The notes under the pieces are model-generated. The model had not been told where the DNA came from, did no database searches, and saw nothing but the letters and a program-made list of their open reading frames with translations. The translations under genes were made by a program, and so were the position numbers. A stretch of DNA of 64,000 bases from AR5 sp041499965 (GTDB lineage: Bacteria > Methylomirabilota > Methylomirabilia > Rokubacteriales > CSP1-6), in contig JBGQLG010000007.1 of the NCBI GenBank assembly GCA_041499965.1, positions 8,468 to 72,467 of the forward strand. Reading direction: 5' to 3'. The stretch's first letter is position 1, and each line of letters opens with the position of its first letter. Positions 16,399 through 25,366 of this stretch are shown here, piece by piece.

Positions 16399-17361
16399 GT
16401 GGACGCGGGCCTGCGCGGGTACGTGCTGAGGCGCCTGGGGTTTGCCCTGCTCATGCTCGTCTGCGTGTCGCTCATCCTCTTCACGCTCATGCGGCTGGCG
16501 CCAGGCGGCCCCGAGGCGGTGCTCATCGGCGGCGAGTTCTCGCCGGACGCCGCCGCCCAGATCCGCGAGCGCCTGGGGCTGGATCGCCCGCTCCCGCTGC
16601 AGTACCTCACGTGGGCGGCCGCGGCCTTGCGCGGCGATCTCGGCCGGTCGTTCAAGACCGGCGACCCGGTGGCGACGCTGATCCTGGACCGGATCGGGCC
16701 GACGCTGCAGCTGACGGCAGGCGCGCTGGTGCTGGCCCTCGGCGCCGCCATTCCGCTCGGTGTGCTGGCGGCGGTCCGGCGCGGCACCATCTGGGACACC
16801 CTGGGCTCGGCGATCTCCCTCTTCGGGGTGTCGTTCCCCAGCTTCTGGCTGGGGATCATGCTGATCCTGCTCTTCTCCGAGGTCTTCCGGCTGCTGCCGC
16901 CGTCGGGACTCAGCGAGTACGGGCGGGAGGCCGACCCGGTCTCGCGCCTGCGTCACGCCATCCTGCCGACGCTGACGCTCGGGTCGATCCAGATGGCCGC
17001 GTTCATGCGCTTCACACGTTCGAGCCTGCTGGAGGCGCTCCGCCAGGACTACGTCCGGACGGCCCGGGCCAAGGGTCTCGCCGGCGGCGCCGTCGTCTGG
17101 CGCCACGCGCTCCGCAACGCGCTGATCCCGGTGGTGACCGTGGTCGGGCTGTCACTGCCCACGCTGGTCGGCGGGGCCGTGCTGACCGAGACGGTGTTCG
17201 CCTGGCCCGGCATCGGCCGCCTCGCGGTGGGCGCCGTGTTCGAGCGCGACTATCCGGTCATCATGGGCGTCAACATGATCGTGGCCGCCGTCGTCATCAC
17301 CGCCAACCTCGTGACCGACGTCGCGTACTGCTTCATCGATCCGCGGATCTCGTACCGGTGA
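16399..17361 (+). CDS. Dipeptide-type ABC transporter permease (DppB-like)
   Basis: A permease of about 320 residues with six TM segments. The N-terminus (YVLRRLGFALLMLVCVSLIL) and the signature loop EALRQDYVRTARAKGLAGG (EAA motif) followed by RNALIPVVTVVGL are diagnostic of the DppB/OppB family. The conserved GGAVLTETVFAWPGIGRL and C-terminal DPRISYR are present. GTG 16399 is chosen; GTG 16393 and TTG 16363 are also possible. The stop overlaps the next permease GTG. It works with the DppC-like protein and one of the flanking receptors. No ATPase gene is nearby, so ATPases must be encoded elsewhere. Confidence 0.88.
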   Translation: MDAGLRGYVLRRLGFALLMLVCVSLILFTLMRLAPGGPEAVLIGGEFSPDAAAQIRERLGLDRPLPLQYLTWAAAALRGDLGRSFKTGDPVATLILDRIGPTLQLTAGALVLALGAAIPLGVLAAVRRGTIWDTLGSAISLFGVSFPSFWLGIMLILLFSEVFRLLPPSGLSEYGREADPVSRLRHAILPTLTLGSIQMAAFMRFTRSSLLEALRQDYVRTARAKGLAGGAVVWRHALRNALIPVVTVVGLSLPTLVGGAVLTETVFAWPGIGRLAVGAVFERDYPVIMGVNMIVAAVVITANLVTDVAYCFIDPRISYR

Positions 17362-18197
17362 GCGCCGGCCCGCTGGCCCGCCTGGTGCGCCATCGGCGCG
17401 GCCTCATCGGCGGGGCCGCCGTGGCGCTCATGCTGCTCACCGGCGTGCTGGCGCCTCTCATCGCGCCTCACGGCTACTCCAACCAGTCGCTGCTCCAGCG
17501 ACTGCAGCCGCCCAGTGCTGCGCACTGGCTCGGCACCGACGGGTTCGGCCGTGACGTGCTCAGCCGTGTCATCTGGGGCAGCCGCGTGTCGCTGGAGATC
17601 GGCTTCCTCGCCACCGGGCTGGCCCTCGTGGTCGGCACGGCCCTGGGCAGCGCGGCCGGCTACTTCGGCGCCGCGGCCGACACCGTGATCATGCGGGCGG
17701 CCGACGCGTTCATGTCGATCCCCGCACTGTTCCTGATCCTCGTCGTGGTCGCGCTGTTCGGGGCCAGCCTGCTCAACACCGCGCTGGTGATCTCGCTGGT
17801 CACCTGGGCCCAGGTGGCGCGGATCGTCCGCGCCGAGTGCCTGAGCCTGCGGGGCCGCGAGTTCGTCGACGCCGCCCACGCCCTGGGCGCCGGCCACACC
17901 CGGATCCTGGGGCGCCACCTGCTGCTCAACGCGCTGCCGGTCATCATCGTGCAGGCCACGCTGCTGCTCGGCCAGACGATCCTGATCGAATCCGCGCTGA
18001 GCTATCTCGGGCTCGGCGCCCAGCCGCCGCTGCCGAGCTGGGGCAACATGGTCGTGGAGGGGCGGCAGTTCCTGGCCTCCGCCTGGTGGATCGCCGCCTG
18101 CCCCGGCCTGGCGATCTTCCTCACCGTGCTCGGGTTCAACCTGTGCGGCGACGGGCTGCGGGACGCCCTCGACCCCACGCTGCGCGGCTCCTCGTGA
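17358..18197 (+). CDS. Dipeptide-type ABC transporter permease (DppC-like)
   Basis: 279 residues with six TM helices. The DppC/OppC hallmarks are an N-terminal HWLGTDGFGRDVLSRVIWGS box, the EAA loop with REFVDAAHALGAG and the end motif GDGLRDALDPTLRG. GTG 17358 overlaps the DppB-like stop (GTGA), so the two permeases are translationally coupled. A receptor gene follows after 29 bp. Confidence 0.88.
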   Translation: MSAGPLARLVRHRRGLIGGAAVALMLLTGVLAPLIAPHGYSNQSLLQRLQPPSAAHWLGTDGFGRDVLSRVIWGSRVSLEIGFLATGLALVVGTALGSAAGYFGAAADTVIMRAADAFMSIPALFLILVVVALFGASLLNTALVISLVTWAQVARIVRAECLSLRGREFVDAAHALGAGHTRILGRHLLLNALPVIIVQATLLLGQTILIESALSYLGLGAQPPLPSWGNMVVEGRQFLASAWWIAACPGLAIFLTVLGFNLCGDGLRDALDPTLRGSS

Positions 18198-18226
18198 CGT
18201 ACGTCAACCGAAAGGAAGGCTCCTCC

Positions 18227-19855
18227 GTGATCCACACGCTGGTCGTCACCGTCCTCGTGGTGCTCTCCGTCCTCGGCGCCGCCGCGCCCGGCTTCGCGGC
18301 CGGCCGCGACCTGGTCCTCGGCCTCAGCGGCGACGCGACGTCGCTCAACCCCGTGCTGGCCACCGACAGCATGTCCTACATCGTCGAGTGGCCGCTGTTC
18401 GACAGTCTCCTCGAGCTGGACCCGAGCCTCAACGTGCGCCCGCTGCTGGCGGAGTCGTGGGAGGTGTCGAAGGACGGCCTCACCTATACCTTCAAGCTGA
18501 AGAAGGGCGTGAAGTGGCACGACGGCAAGCCGTTCACGGCGCGCGACGTCGCCTTCACCTTCTATTCGGTGCTCGACCCCAAGGTGACGACGCCGCATCG
18601 CGCCTACTTCGACGCGCTGGTGGGCTTTCCGGAGCTCACCGCCAAGGACAATCCCAAGCGCCCCGAGGAGCTGGCGGTCCGGCCGATCGAGGTCGTCGAC
18701 GACCACACCGTGCGCTTCCGCCTGCGCTATCCGAGCGGCTCGTTCCTGGCTGTCCTCGTCAACCCGCGCGCGGGCATCGTCCCCGAGCACCTGCTCAAGG
18801 GCGTCGATCTGAATACCGCCGACTTCAACCGCAAGCCCGTCGGCACCGGGCCCTTCAAGTTCGTCGAGTGGCGCCGGGGCGAACGTCTCGTGATGGAGGC
18901 CAACGAGCAGTATCACGGCGGCCGGCCGGCCCTGAACCGCCTGATCTTCCGGATCATCCCCGACGCCGTCGTCCTGCTGCAGGAGCTCAAGGCGGGCGGC
19001 GTCGACTTCATCGAGAACCCGCCGCTGACCGAGGTCGCGCGGCTGAAGCAGACGGCCGGGCTCAAGGTGTTGGTCGCCGACAACACCTCGTACACCTACG
19101 TCGGCTGGCGCCAGGATCTCGCCCCGTTCAACGATCTGCGCGTGCGCCGGGCCCTCAACCACGCGGTCGACGTGCCGAGCATCGTCCGGGAAGTCCTGCA
19201 GGGCTACGCCGCCATCTCCACCGGCCAGTTCCCGCCGGCGAGCTGGGCCTTCGATCCCGGCGTGAAGCCGTACGCGTACGACCCGAATCGCGCCAAGGCG
19301 CTGCTGGCCGAGGCCGGCTTCAAGCCGGGCCCCGACGGCATCCTGGTGAAGGACGGCAAGCGCTTCAGCTTCTCGATCCGTCACGACCAGGCCAACCAGA
19401 GCGTGAAGGACACCGCGGTGATCGTGCAGGAGTACCTCAAGCGCGTCGGGGTGGAGGCTACGCTGGAGGCGCTCGACTGGCCGACGTTCGTCAAGAAGCT
19501 CTTCGCCTCCGACTTCGAGGGCATCGTGGTGGGCTGGACGAACCACCACGACCCCGATCCCTTCGCCTACACCATCTGGCACTCGAGCCAGTGGAAGGGT
19601 CGCAACTTCGCGCACTACAAGAACCCGCGCGTGGACGAGCTGCTCGAGCAGGCGCGACGCACCGCCGTCGTCGCCGAGCGCAAGCGCGCCTATGCGGAGT
19701 TCTCGCGCGTCCTCATGGAGGACGCGCCGTACGTCTTCCTCTACTTCCAGCAGCAGGTCTACGTCACCCGGCAGGGCTACGAGGGCTTCGTCCCCATCCC
19801 GACCTACGCCGGCCTCTACCAGTCGCTGAAGGCCGTGCGCTGGACAGGCAAGTGA
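18227..19855 (+). CDS. Peptide-type ABC transporter substrate-binding protein (family 5), Sec-exported
   Basis: 542 residues. A Sec signal peptide (IHTLVVTVLVVLSVLGAAAP) precedes the family-5 receptor fold: KLKKGVKWHDGKPFTARDVA, GTGPFKFVEWRRGERL and ALNHAVDVPSIVREVL. GTG 18227 is preceded by AAAGGAAGG. It is the third member of the dppB-dppC-receptor cluster. It differs clearly from the first receptor (13433-15013), so the operon may serve two ligands. Its stop lies 2 bp from the open frame of the convergent hydrolase. Confidence 0.88.
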   Translation: MIHTLVVTVLVVLSVLGAAAPGFAAGRDLVLGLSGDATSLNPVLATDSMSYIVEWPLFDSLLELDPSLNVRPLLAESWEVSKDGLTYTFKLKKGVKWHDGKPFTARDVAFTFYSVLDPKVTTPHRAYFDALVGFPELTAKDNPKRPEELAVRPIEVVDDHTVRFRLRYPSGSFLAVLVNPRAGIVPEHLLKGVDLNTADFNRKPVGTGPFKFVEWRRGERLVMEANEQYHGGRPALNRLIFRIIPDAVVLLQELKAGGVDFIENPPLTEVARLKQTAGLKVLVADNTSYTYVGWRQDLAPFNDLRVRRALNHAVDVPSIVREVLQGYAAISTGQFPPASWAFDPGVKPYAYDPNRAKALLAEAGFKPGPDGILVKDGKRFSFSIRHDQANQSVKDTAVIVQEYLKRVGVEATLEALDWPTFVKKLFASDFEGIVVGWTNHHDPDPFAYTIWHSSQWKGRNFAHYKNPRVDELLEQARRTAVVAERKRAYAEFSRVLMEDAPYVFLYFQQQVYVTRQGYEGFVPIPTYAGLYQSLKAVRWTGK

Positions 19856-19856
19856 G

Positions 19857-20695
19857 TGCCAGGGGGCGTGGGCCAGCAGCTCGCCGAGGGTCTCCGTGAA
19901 CGCCTCGCGCTCTTCCACCTGCGGGGCGTGGCCGCTTCGCTCGAACACGGCCAGCGTCGAGGCGGGGACCAGCCGGTGGATCTCCTCGGCCTGGTCGACG
20001 GGACAGATCCAGTCGTGCCGTCCCACCGCGACCAGGGTCGGACCGGCGATGCCGGGTAGCTCGCCTCGGCAGTCGTAGCGCGCGTACTCGTGCTCGATGA
20101 CGAACCGGCGGACGGCCAGCCGGTAGCGCGTGTCGCTGCGCGCGGCCACGCTGTCGGCGGCCAGCCGCTTGTCGAAGAAGTAGAGCGGCCGGATCGTGTC
20201 GAAGGCGCGCCGGAAGCTCTCGTCGTCGGTGAGCGAGCCGTCCCACAGCGCCTGGTAGGCCGTCCACTGCGGGGGCGTTGCCTCACGCCGGGCGTTGTCC
20301 TCGGCCCGGCGCATGAAGTCGCCGCTGGCCGCCGCACCCACCACGGCGAGCGAGCGCACCGAGGCCGGGTGACGGGCGGCGTACATGAGCGCGAGGAAGC
20401 CGCCCCAGGAGATCCCCAGGACGTGGACGCGGCCCAGGCCCAGCGCCTGCCGCACGCCCTCGACGTCGGCGACGAGCTGATCCTGGGTGCACTGCTCGAC
20501 GGGCACCCACTCGGAGCGGCCATGGCCGCGGTGATCGTAGAACACGAGTCGGAGGCCGAGCGCCTCGGCCAGCGGCGCCAGGCTCCGGCGCGGCCCCGAG
20601 GAGTCCGTGCCCGGCCCGCCGTGCAGGCAGAGGCACGGCGCGCCCTCACCGAGGGTCTCGCAGAACAGCGTCGTGCCGTTGACGCGCAGCTGCAT
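19857..20695 (-). CDS. Alpha/beta hydrolase, proline iminopeptidase-like, lacking its own stop
   Basis: An alpha/beta-hydrolase domain of about 280 residues: oxyanion HGGPGTD, nucleophile elbow GISWGG (Ser about 96), FYDHRGHGRS, the acid in GRHDWICPVDQA and the His in ERSGHAPQVEE. It would be a cytoplasmic peptidase or esterase, fitting a peptide-uptake operon (it follows the permease genes by 6 bp). The open frame does not stop at the usual end (GELLAHAP). It continues antisense through the whole neighbouring receptor gene to 18002, giving a nominal 897 residues. The coordinates here mark only the recognisable domain. Confidence 0.72.
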
Positions 20696-20701
20696 GCCCG
20701 C

Positions 20702-21607
20702 TCAGCCGGCCCGCGTGCGCGGATCGAGCACGTCGCGCAGGGCGTCGCCGACCACGTTGAGCGCCAGGACGATCACGAAGATGGCCAGCCCTGGCAGGAG
20801 CGCGACGTGCGGGCTCAGGATGACGAACTGCCGCCCGGTCGCCAGCATGCTCCCCCAGTCGGCCGTCGGCGGCTGGGTGCCGAGGCCCAGGAACGACAAC
20901 CCGGCGGTGACCAGGATCTTCGCGCCCACGTCCAGGCTGAAGGCCACGACGATCGGCGAGACGAGGTGGGGCAGCACGTGGCGGCCCAGGATGACGGCGT
21001 CGCCGGCGCCGAGCGCGCGCGCCGCCTCCACGAACTCGCGCTCGCGCAGCGAGAGCACCACGCTGCGCACGAGCCGCGTGTAGAACGGAAAGCCGACGAT
21101 CGCGATGGCGATCATGGCGTTGCGCAGCCCGGGCCCGAGCCCGGCCACCAGGGCGATGGCCAGCAGGACGTAGGGGAACGCCATCAGGATATCGGTCAGG
21201 CGCATGACCACGGTCTCGATCCAGCCCGTGTAGAAGCCGCCGAGGACTCCCAGCGTGACGCCGATCACCATCGCGGCGAGCGCGGTGACCACGCCGGCCA
21301 GCAGCGATACCCGCGCGCCCCACACGAGGCGGGCGAGGAGGTCGCGCCCGAACTCGTCGGTGCCGAGCAGATGGCCGGGCGTGAGGGGCGGCTGCAGGCG
21401 CTTCACGGTGTCGACCAGGTCGGGATCGAACAGCGGCAGCCACGGCGCCAGCGCGGCGAGGAAGAGCACCGCGACCAGGCCGATCGCGGTCGCCACCGCC
21501 AGCCGGTTGCGACGAGCGGTGCGGGCCAGCGCGCGCCCGACTGCCCGCGGCGCGCGGTCGGGCGCGATCGCGCGCTCGTCGCCGGCGTCCTGGACGCGGA
21601 CGCTCAC
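20702..21607 (-). CDS. Dipeptide-type ABC transporter permease (DppC-like)
   Basis: 301 residues with a cytoplasmic N-terminal extension (about 35 residues) and six TM helices. The DppC box is HLLGTDEFGRDLLARLVWGA, the EAA loop contains REFVEAARALGAGDAVI, and the end is GDALRDVLDPRTRAG. GTG-type start at 21607. It lies 4 bp after the DppB-like gene and 6 bp before the hydrolase in a minus-strand operon: receptor, permease B, permease C, hydrolase. Confidence 0.88.
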   Translation of the reverse strand: MSVRVQDAGDERAIAPDRAPRAVGRALARTARRNRLAVATAIGLVAVLFLAALAPWLPLFDPDLVDTVKRLQPPLTPGHLLGTDEFGRDLLARLVWGARVSLLAGVVTALAAMVIGVTLGVLGGFYTGWIETVVMRLTDILMAFPYVLLAIALVAGLGPGLRNAMIAIAIVGFPFYTRLVRSVVLSLREREFVEAARALGAGDAVILGRHVLPHLVSPIVVAFSLDVGAKILVTAGLSFLGLGTQPPTADWGSMLATGRQFVILSPHVALLPGLAIFVIVLALNVVGDALRDVLDPRTRAG

Positions 21608-21611
21608 GCCG

Positions 21612-22562
21612 TCACTCGTAGCGGATGCGCGGATCGAGCCACGCGTAGAGCAGATCGACCGCCAGGTTGACGAGCACGAAGCTGAGCGCGACGACCAGCA
21701 CGCAGCCCTGCACGAGCGGAAAGTCGCGGGCCAGGATGCCCTGCACCATCAGCGTGCCGACCCCCGGCCAGGCGAAGACCGTCTCGGTGAGGACGGCACC
21801 GCCCAGCAGGTACCCGGCCTGCACGCCGACCACGGTGACGATGGGGATCAGCGCGTTCGTGAGCCCGTGGCGCAGCACGACCAGGCGCTCGACCACGCCC
21901 TTGGCCCGGGCGGTGCGGATGTAGTCCTGGCCGAGCGTCTCCAGCATGGCGGCGCGCGTGAGCCGCGCGATGATCGTCACCGAGGCGGCGGCCAACGTGA
22001 CCGCCGGCAGCACGAGATGGGCGAGGAGATCGCGCAGGTCGCCGCCGTCGTAGGGCGCGTACATCCCCGAGGCCGGCAGCCAGCCCAGCCGCAGCGCGAA
22101 CAGCACCATGAGCACGATGCCCAGCCAGAACGACGGCATGCTGGCCCCGAACAGCGAGGCCACCGTGCTCGTCCGGTCGAGGAGGGAGTGCGGCCGGCTG
22201 GCCGAGGCCACGCCGAGCGCGATGCCGGCGGTGGTCGACAGCAGGAGCGCGGTGCCGGTGAGGATGAGCGTGGCCTGGAAGCGGCCGAGCACCTCGGCCA
22301 GCACCGGACGCTTCATCCAGAGCGAGCGGCCGAGGTCGCCACGGGCGACGTGGCCCACCCAGCGCGCGTACTGCACGGGCAGCGGCTGGTCCAGGCCGAG
22401 GTCGGCGCGCAGGCGGGCGCGGTCCTCCTGCGTAGCCTGGGAGCCGAGCATGATCTCCACCGGATCGCCGGGGGAGAGGTGCAGCACCATGAAGATGACG
22501 ATCGACACGCCCGCCAGGACCGGCACCAGCAGCAGGAGCCGGCGGGCGAGGTAGCGCCTCAC
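21612..22562 (-). CDS. Dipeptide-type ABC transporter permease (DppB-like)
   Basis: 316 residues. The N-terminus RRYLARRLLLLVPVLAGVSI, the EAA loop ETLGQDYIRTARAKGVVERL, and GGAVLTETVFAWPGVGTLMV are typical of DppB. GTG 22562 overlaps the receptor stop by three bases, so translation is coupled. The C-terminus is DPRIRYE. Confidence 0.88.
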   Translation of the reverse strand: MRRYLARRLLLLVPVLAGVSIVIFMVLHLSPGDPVEIMLGSQATQEDRARLRADLGLDQPLPVQYARWVGHVARGDLGRSLWMKRPVLAEVLGRFQATLILTGTALLLSTTAGIALGVASASRPHSLLDRTSTVASLFGASMPSFWLGIVLMVLFALRLGWLPASGMYAPYDGGDLRDLLAHLVLPAVTLAAASVTIIARLTRAAMLETLGQDYIRTARAKGVVERLVVLRHGLTNALIPIVTVVGVQAGYLLGGAVLTETVFAWPGVGTLMVQGILARDFPLVQGCVLVVALSFVLVNLAVDLLYAWLDPRIRYE

Positions 22563-24118
22563 CTCAGCGAGATCGTCTCGACGCGCAGGTCGAAGCTCGG
22601 GTGGAGCTTGAACCCCTGCACGCGCTTGACGTGGGCGGCGGTCTGGATCTCGTGGTCGACGAAGATCCACGGCGCGTCGTCGACCAGGATGCGCTGGGCC
22701 TGGCGATAGAGGTCGGCCCGCTTCTTCTCGTCGGTCGTCAGCCGGGCCTGGTGCAGCAGCTCGTCGAACGTGTCGTTCTTGTAGAGCGCGCGATTGGGGC
22801 CGTTGGGCGTCCACTGGCTGGAGTGCAGCAGCGGGTACATCACCAGGTCGGGGTCCTCGTTGCCGGCCATCCAGGACAGCGCGAACAGCTCCTGCTCCTT
22901 GCTGCGCAGCTTGGCCAGGTACGCGCCCCACTCCATGGTCTGCAGCGTGACGTTGACGCCGACCGCCTTCAGATTCGACTGGATGACGGTGGACATCGCC
23001 ACCGGCGACTGCATGCCCGAGCCGGACTCCGGGACCCACAGTGTCGTCGTGAAGCCGCTCGGGTAGCCGGCCTCGGCCAGCAGCTTCTTGGCGCGCTCCG
23101 GATCGTACGGGTACGGCTTGAGCCCGCCGTCGGCGCCCCACGTCTTGGGCAGCACGGGGCCGACCGAGAGCGAGCCGGTGCCTTTCAGGACGTCGCGGAC
23201 GATGGCGTCCTTGTTGACGGCGTAGTTGAGCGCCTGGCGCACGCGCTTGTCGTCGAGCGGCTTCTTCTGGTTGTTGATGCCGAGGTACCAGACGTGGGCG
23301 CCCACCTGCCTGAGCAGCGTGATCTTCGGATTGCTCTCGAGCTGGCTGACGTAGTCGGGCGGCGTGCCCACGATGAGGTCGAGGGCGCCGGTGAGCAGCT
23401 CGGTGAGCCGCGCCTGGTCCTCGACGATCGGGCGATAGACGACGCGGTCGATCTTCACCGGGAACCGCCAGTAGGCCGGGTTCTTCTCCAGCACCACGCG
23501 CTGGCCACGGTCCCACGTGGCGAACTTGAACGGCCCGGTGCCCACCGGCGACAGCGCGTAGTCGGCGCCGAGCTTGCGCATGGCGGTCGGGCTGGCGATC
23601 GACGCGGCGCCGGCGGTGAGCACGGCCAGGAACGAGGCGCGCGGCTCCTTCAGGACGAACTCGACGGTCGCGGGGTCGACCACCTCCACCGCCTTCACGT
23701 TCCCGAAGAAATAGTTGGCGAACGGATACTTGCCGAGCTTGTTGAGGGGATGCTCGGGGTTGATCTGGCGCTCGATGGAGTCCTTCACCGCCTCGGCGTT
23801 GAACGGCGTGCCGTCGTGGAAGCTGACGCCCCGGCGGAGCTTGAACGTGTAGCGTAGCCCGTCCTTCGACACCGTCCATGACTCGGCCAGGCCCGGCACG
23901 ATCTGGGTGCTCTCGTCGGGGAAGGTGACGAGCGTTTCGGCGATGCGCCGGCCGACACGATTGGAGTTGAGGTCGGTCACCTGGGCCGGATCGAGGTTCA
24001 CCGGCTCGGCGACCAAGCCGACCACGAGCGTCCCGGCCGGCTGGGCCCCCGCCGCCGGCGCCAGGCCGAGCCCCACGAGCACCGCCAGCACCACGCACCC
24101 CACGGTTCTCACGTTCAT
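22559..24118 (-). CDS. Peptide-type ABC transporter substrate-binding protein (family 5)
   Basis: 519 residues: a Sec signal peptide (VGCVVLAVLVGLGLAPAAGA, cleaved before QPAGTLV), then the family-5 fold with FKLRRGVSFHDGTPFNAEAV, GTGPFKFATWDRGQRVVLEK and RQALNYAVNKDAIVRDVL. ATG 24118 has a GGGAGGCC site upstream; the open frame to 24955 is antisense to the MetE-like gene. It is the first gene of the second complete dipeptide-type cluster. Confidence 0.9.
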   Translation of the reverse strand: MNVRTVGCVVLAVLVGLGLAPAAGAQPAGTLVVGLVAEPVNLDPAQVTDLNSNRVGRRIAETLVTFPDESTQIVPGLAESWTVSKDGLRYTFKLRRGVSFHDGTPFNAEAVKDSIERQINPEHPLNKLGKYPFANYFFGNVKAVEVVDPATVEFVLKEPRASFLAVLTAGAASIASPTAMRKLGADYALSPVGTGPFKFATWDRGQRVVLEKNPAYWRFPVKIDRVVYRPIVEDQARLTELLTGALDLIVGTPPDYVSQLESNPKITLLRQVGAHVWYLGINNQKKPLDDKRVRQALNYAVNKDAIVRDVLKGTGSLSVGPVLPKTWGADGGLKPYPYDPERAKKLLAEAGYPSGFTTTLWVPESGSGMQSPVAMSTVIQSNLKAVGVNVTLQTMEWGAYLAKLRSKEQELFALSWMAGNEDPDLVMYPLLHSSQWTPNGPNRALYKNDTFDELLHQARLTTDEKKRADLYRQAQRILVDDAPWIFVDHEIQTAAHVKRVQGFKLHPSFDLRVETISLR

Positions 24119-24204
24119 CACGGCCTCCCTGGCGCTCGCGGGTCCGAAAAACAGCGCCACCGTAGCCGATTGGGCAGGACGGCGCAAGCCAGCGGGCGGC
24201 GCGC

Positions 24205-25365
24205 TCAGCGCCAGAGTCGCCGGCTGGCCAGCGCGGCGCCGTCGGCCAGCGCGCGCAGCTTGGCCCACACGACGCTGGGCGCGACCATCTCGGAGCCGGC
24301 GAACGTCCCGAAGCCGCAGTCCGTCGAGGCGATGACGCGCTCGCGGGCACCGACCGCCGCGACGACGGCCTCGAGGCGGTCGGCCACGACCTCCGGATGC
24401 TCGACGTAGTTGGTGGTCGTGTCGATCACGCCAGGCAGGATCAGCATGGACGGCGGCGGCGGCAGGCGCCTGAGCGCCTTCACCTCGTGCTGGTGGCGCG
24501 GGTTGGCCAGCGGCAGCGAGAGCGCGCCGACCCGGGCCCGATAGAGCAGCGGCAGCACCGGCTCCAGCGGGACGTCGTGCGTGTGGGGACCGTCGTAGTT
24601 GCCCCAGCAGAAGTGCAGCCGGACCCGCTCGGGCGGAATCCCCGCGATGGCCAGGTTGATCGCGTCCACGTGCAGCTCGACGGCCTTCAGGAAGCCGTCC
24701 AGGGATTCCTTCTGGAAGAAGCGCCCGCGCTCCATCGCCAGGTCGGGGCAATCGAGCTGGAGCACAAAGCCGCGGGCGTGGATCAGCTCGTACTCCTTCT
24801 TCATCTCCCGGGCCAGGGCGGCGATGTAGCGCTCGTGGGAGTCGTAGTAGGCATTGAGCAGGATGGTCGCGGCGGTCCCCGGCGAAACGGCCGTCATGAA
24901 CGGCTCGGCGAATTGCTGCGGGATCGCCGCGGCGCACCGTGTGAACAGGTCGCACTCGGCGGCGGCCTCGCCGAGGTCGGCGTACTCGATCTCGGCCACC
25001 GCCTGCGGCGCATTGGCAATGCGGGCGGCCGAGCGGCGGCGGAACGCGAGCATCTCCGCGTAGTCGGGATGCTCGAGCAGGTCGAGGGCCAGCGGCCGCC
25101 GGCTCTCGCCGCCGAAGCCGCGCATCCGCCGGGCCACGTAGGTCGAGAACCCCGCCCGGGGCTGCTCGCCGTCGTTGCCGACATCAATGCCGGCCGCGAG
25201 CTGCCGCGTGATGACGTCGCGCACGGCCGCCTCGGCCTGGCGCGCCAGCTCGGCGGCGTCGATCGGCTCGCCGGCGTCCTGGCGCACGAGCAGGTCCCGC
25301 AGGGCCGGATTGCGCGGGATGCTGCCGACGTGGGTGGTCAGGATCCGGTCGTCGCTGCGTCGCAT
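24205..25365 (-). CDS. MetE-like cobalamin-independent methionine synthase family protein
   Basis: 386 residues of the C-terminal (catalytic) UROD/MetE-like barrel only, about half the length of MetE. It begins ILTTHVGSIPRNPALRDLL. The zinc-site candidates are His and Cys in VRLHFCWGNYDGPH and Cys in IASTDCGFGTF. Such short proteins are archaeal-type methyltransferases or, in heterotrophs, catabolic demethylases and epoxyalkane CoM-transferase relatives. It lies 86 bp ahead of the receptor gene and 1 bp after the TRAP permease stop, so it is probably in the TRAP or peptide operon. The methyl donor is unknown. Confidence 0.82.
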   Translation of the reverse strand: MRRSDDRILTTHVGSIPRNPALRDLLVRQDAGEPIDAAELARQAEAAVRDVITRQLAAGIDVGNDGEQPRAGFSTYVARRMRGFGGESRRPLALDLLEHPDYAEMLAFRRRSAARIANAPQAVAEIEYADLGEAAAECDLFTRCAAAIPQQFAEPFMTAVSPGTAATILLNAYYDSHERYIAALAREMKKEYELIHARGFVLQLDCPDLAMERGRFFQKESLDGFLKAVELHVDAINLAIAGIPPERVRLHFCWGNYDGPHTHDVPLEPVLPLLYRARVGALSLPLANPRHQHEVKALRRLPPPPSMLILPGVIDTTTNYVEHPEVVADRLEAVVAAVGARERVIASTDCGFGTFAGSEMVAPSVVWAKLRALADGAALASRRLWR

Positions 25366-25366
25366 C

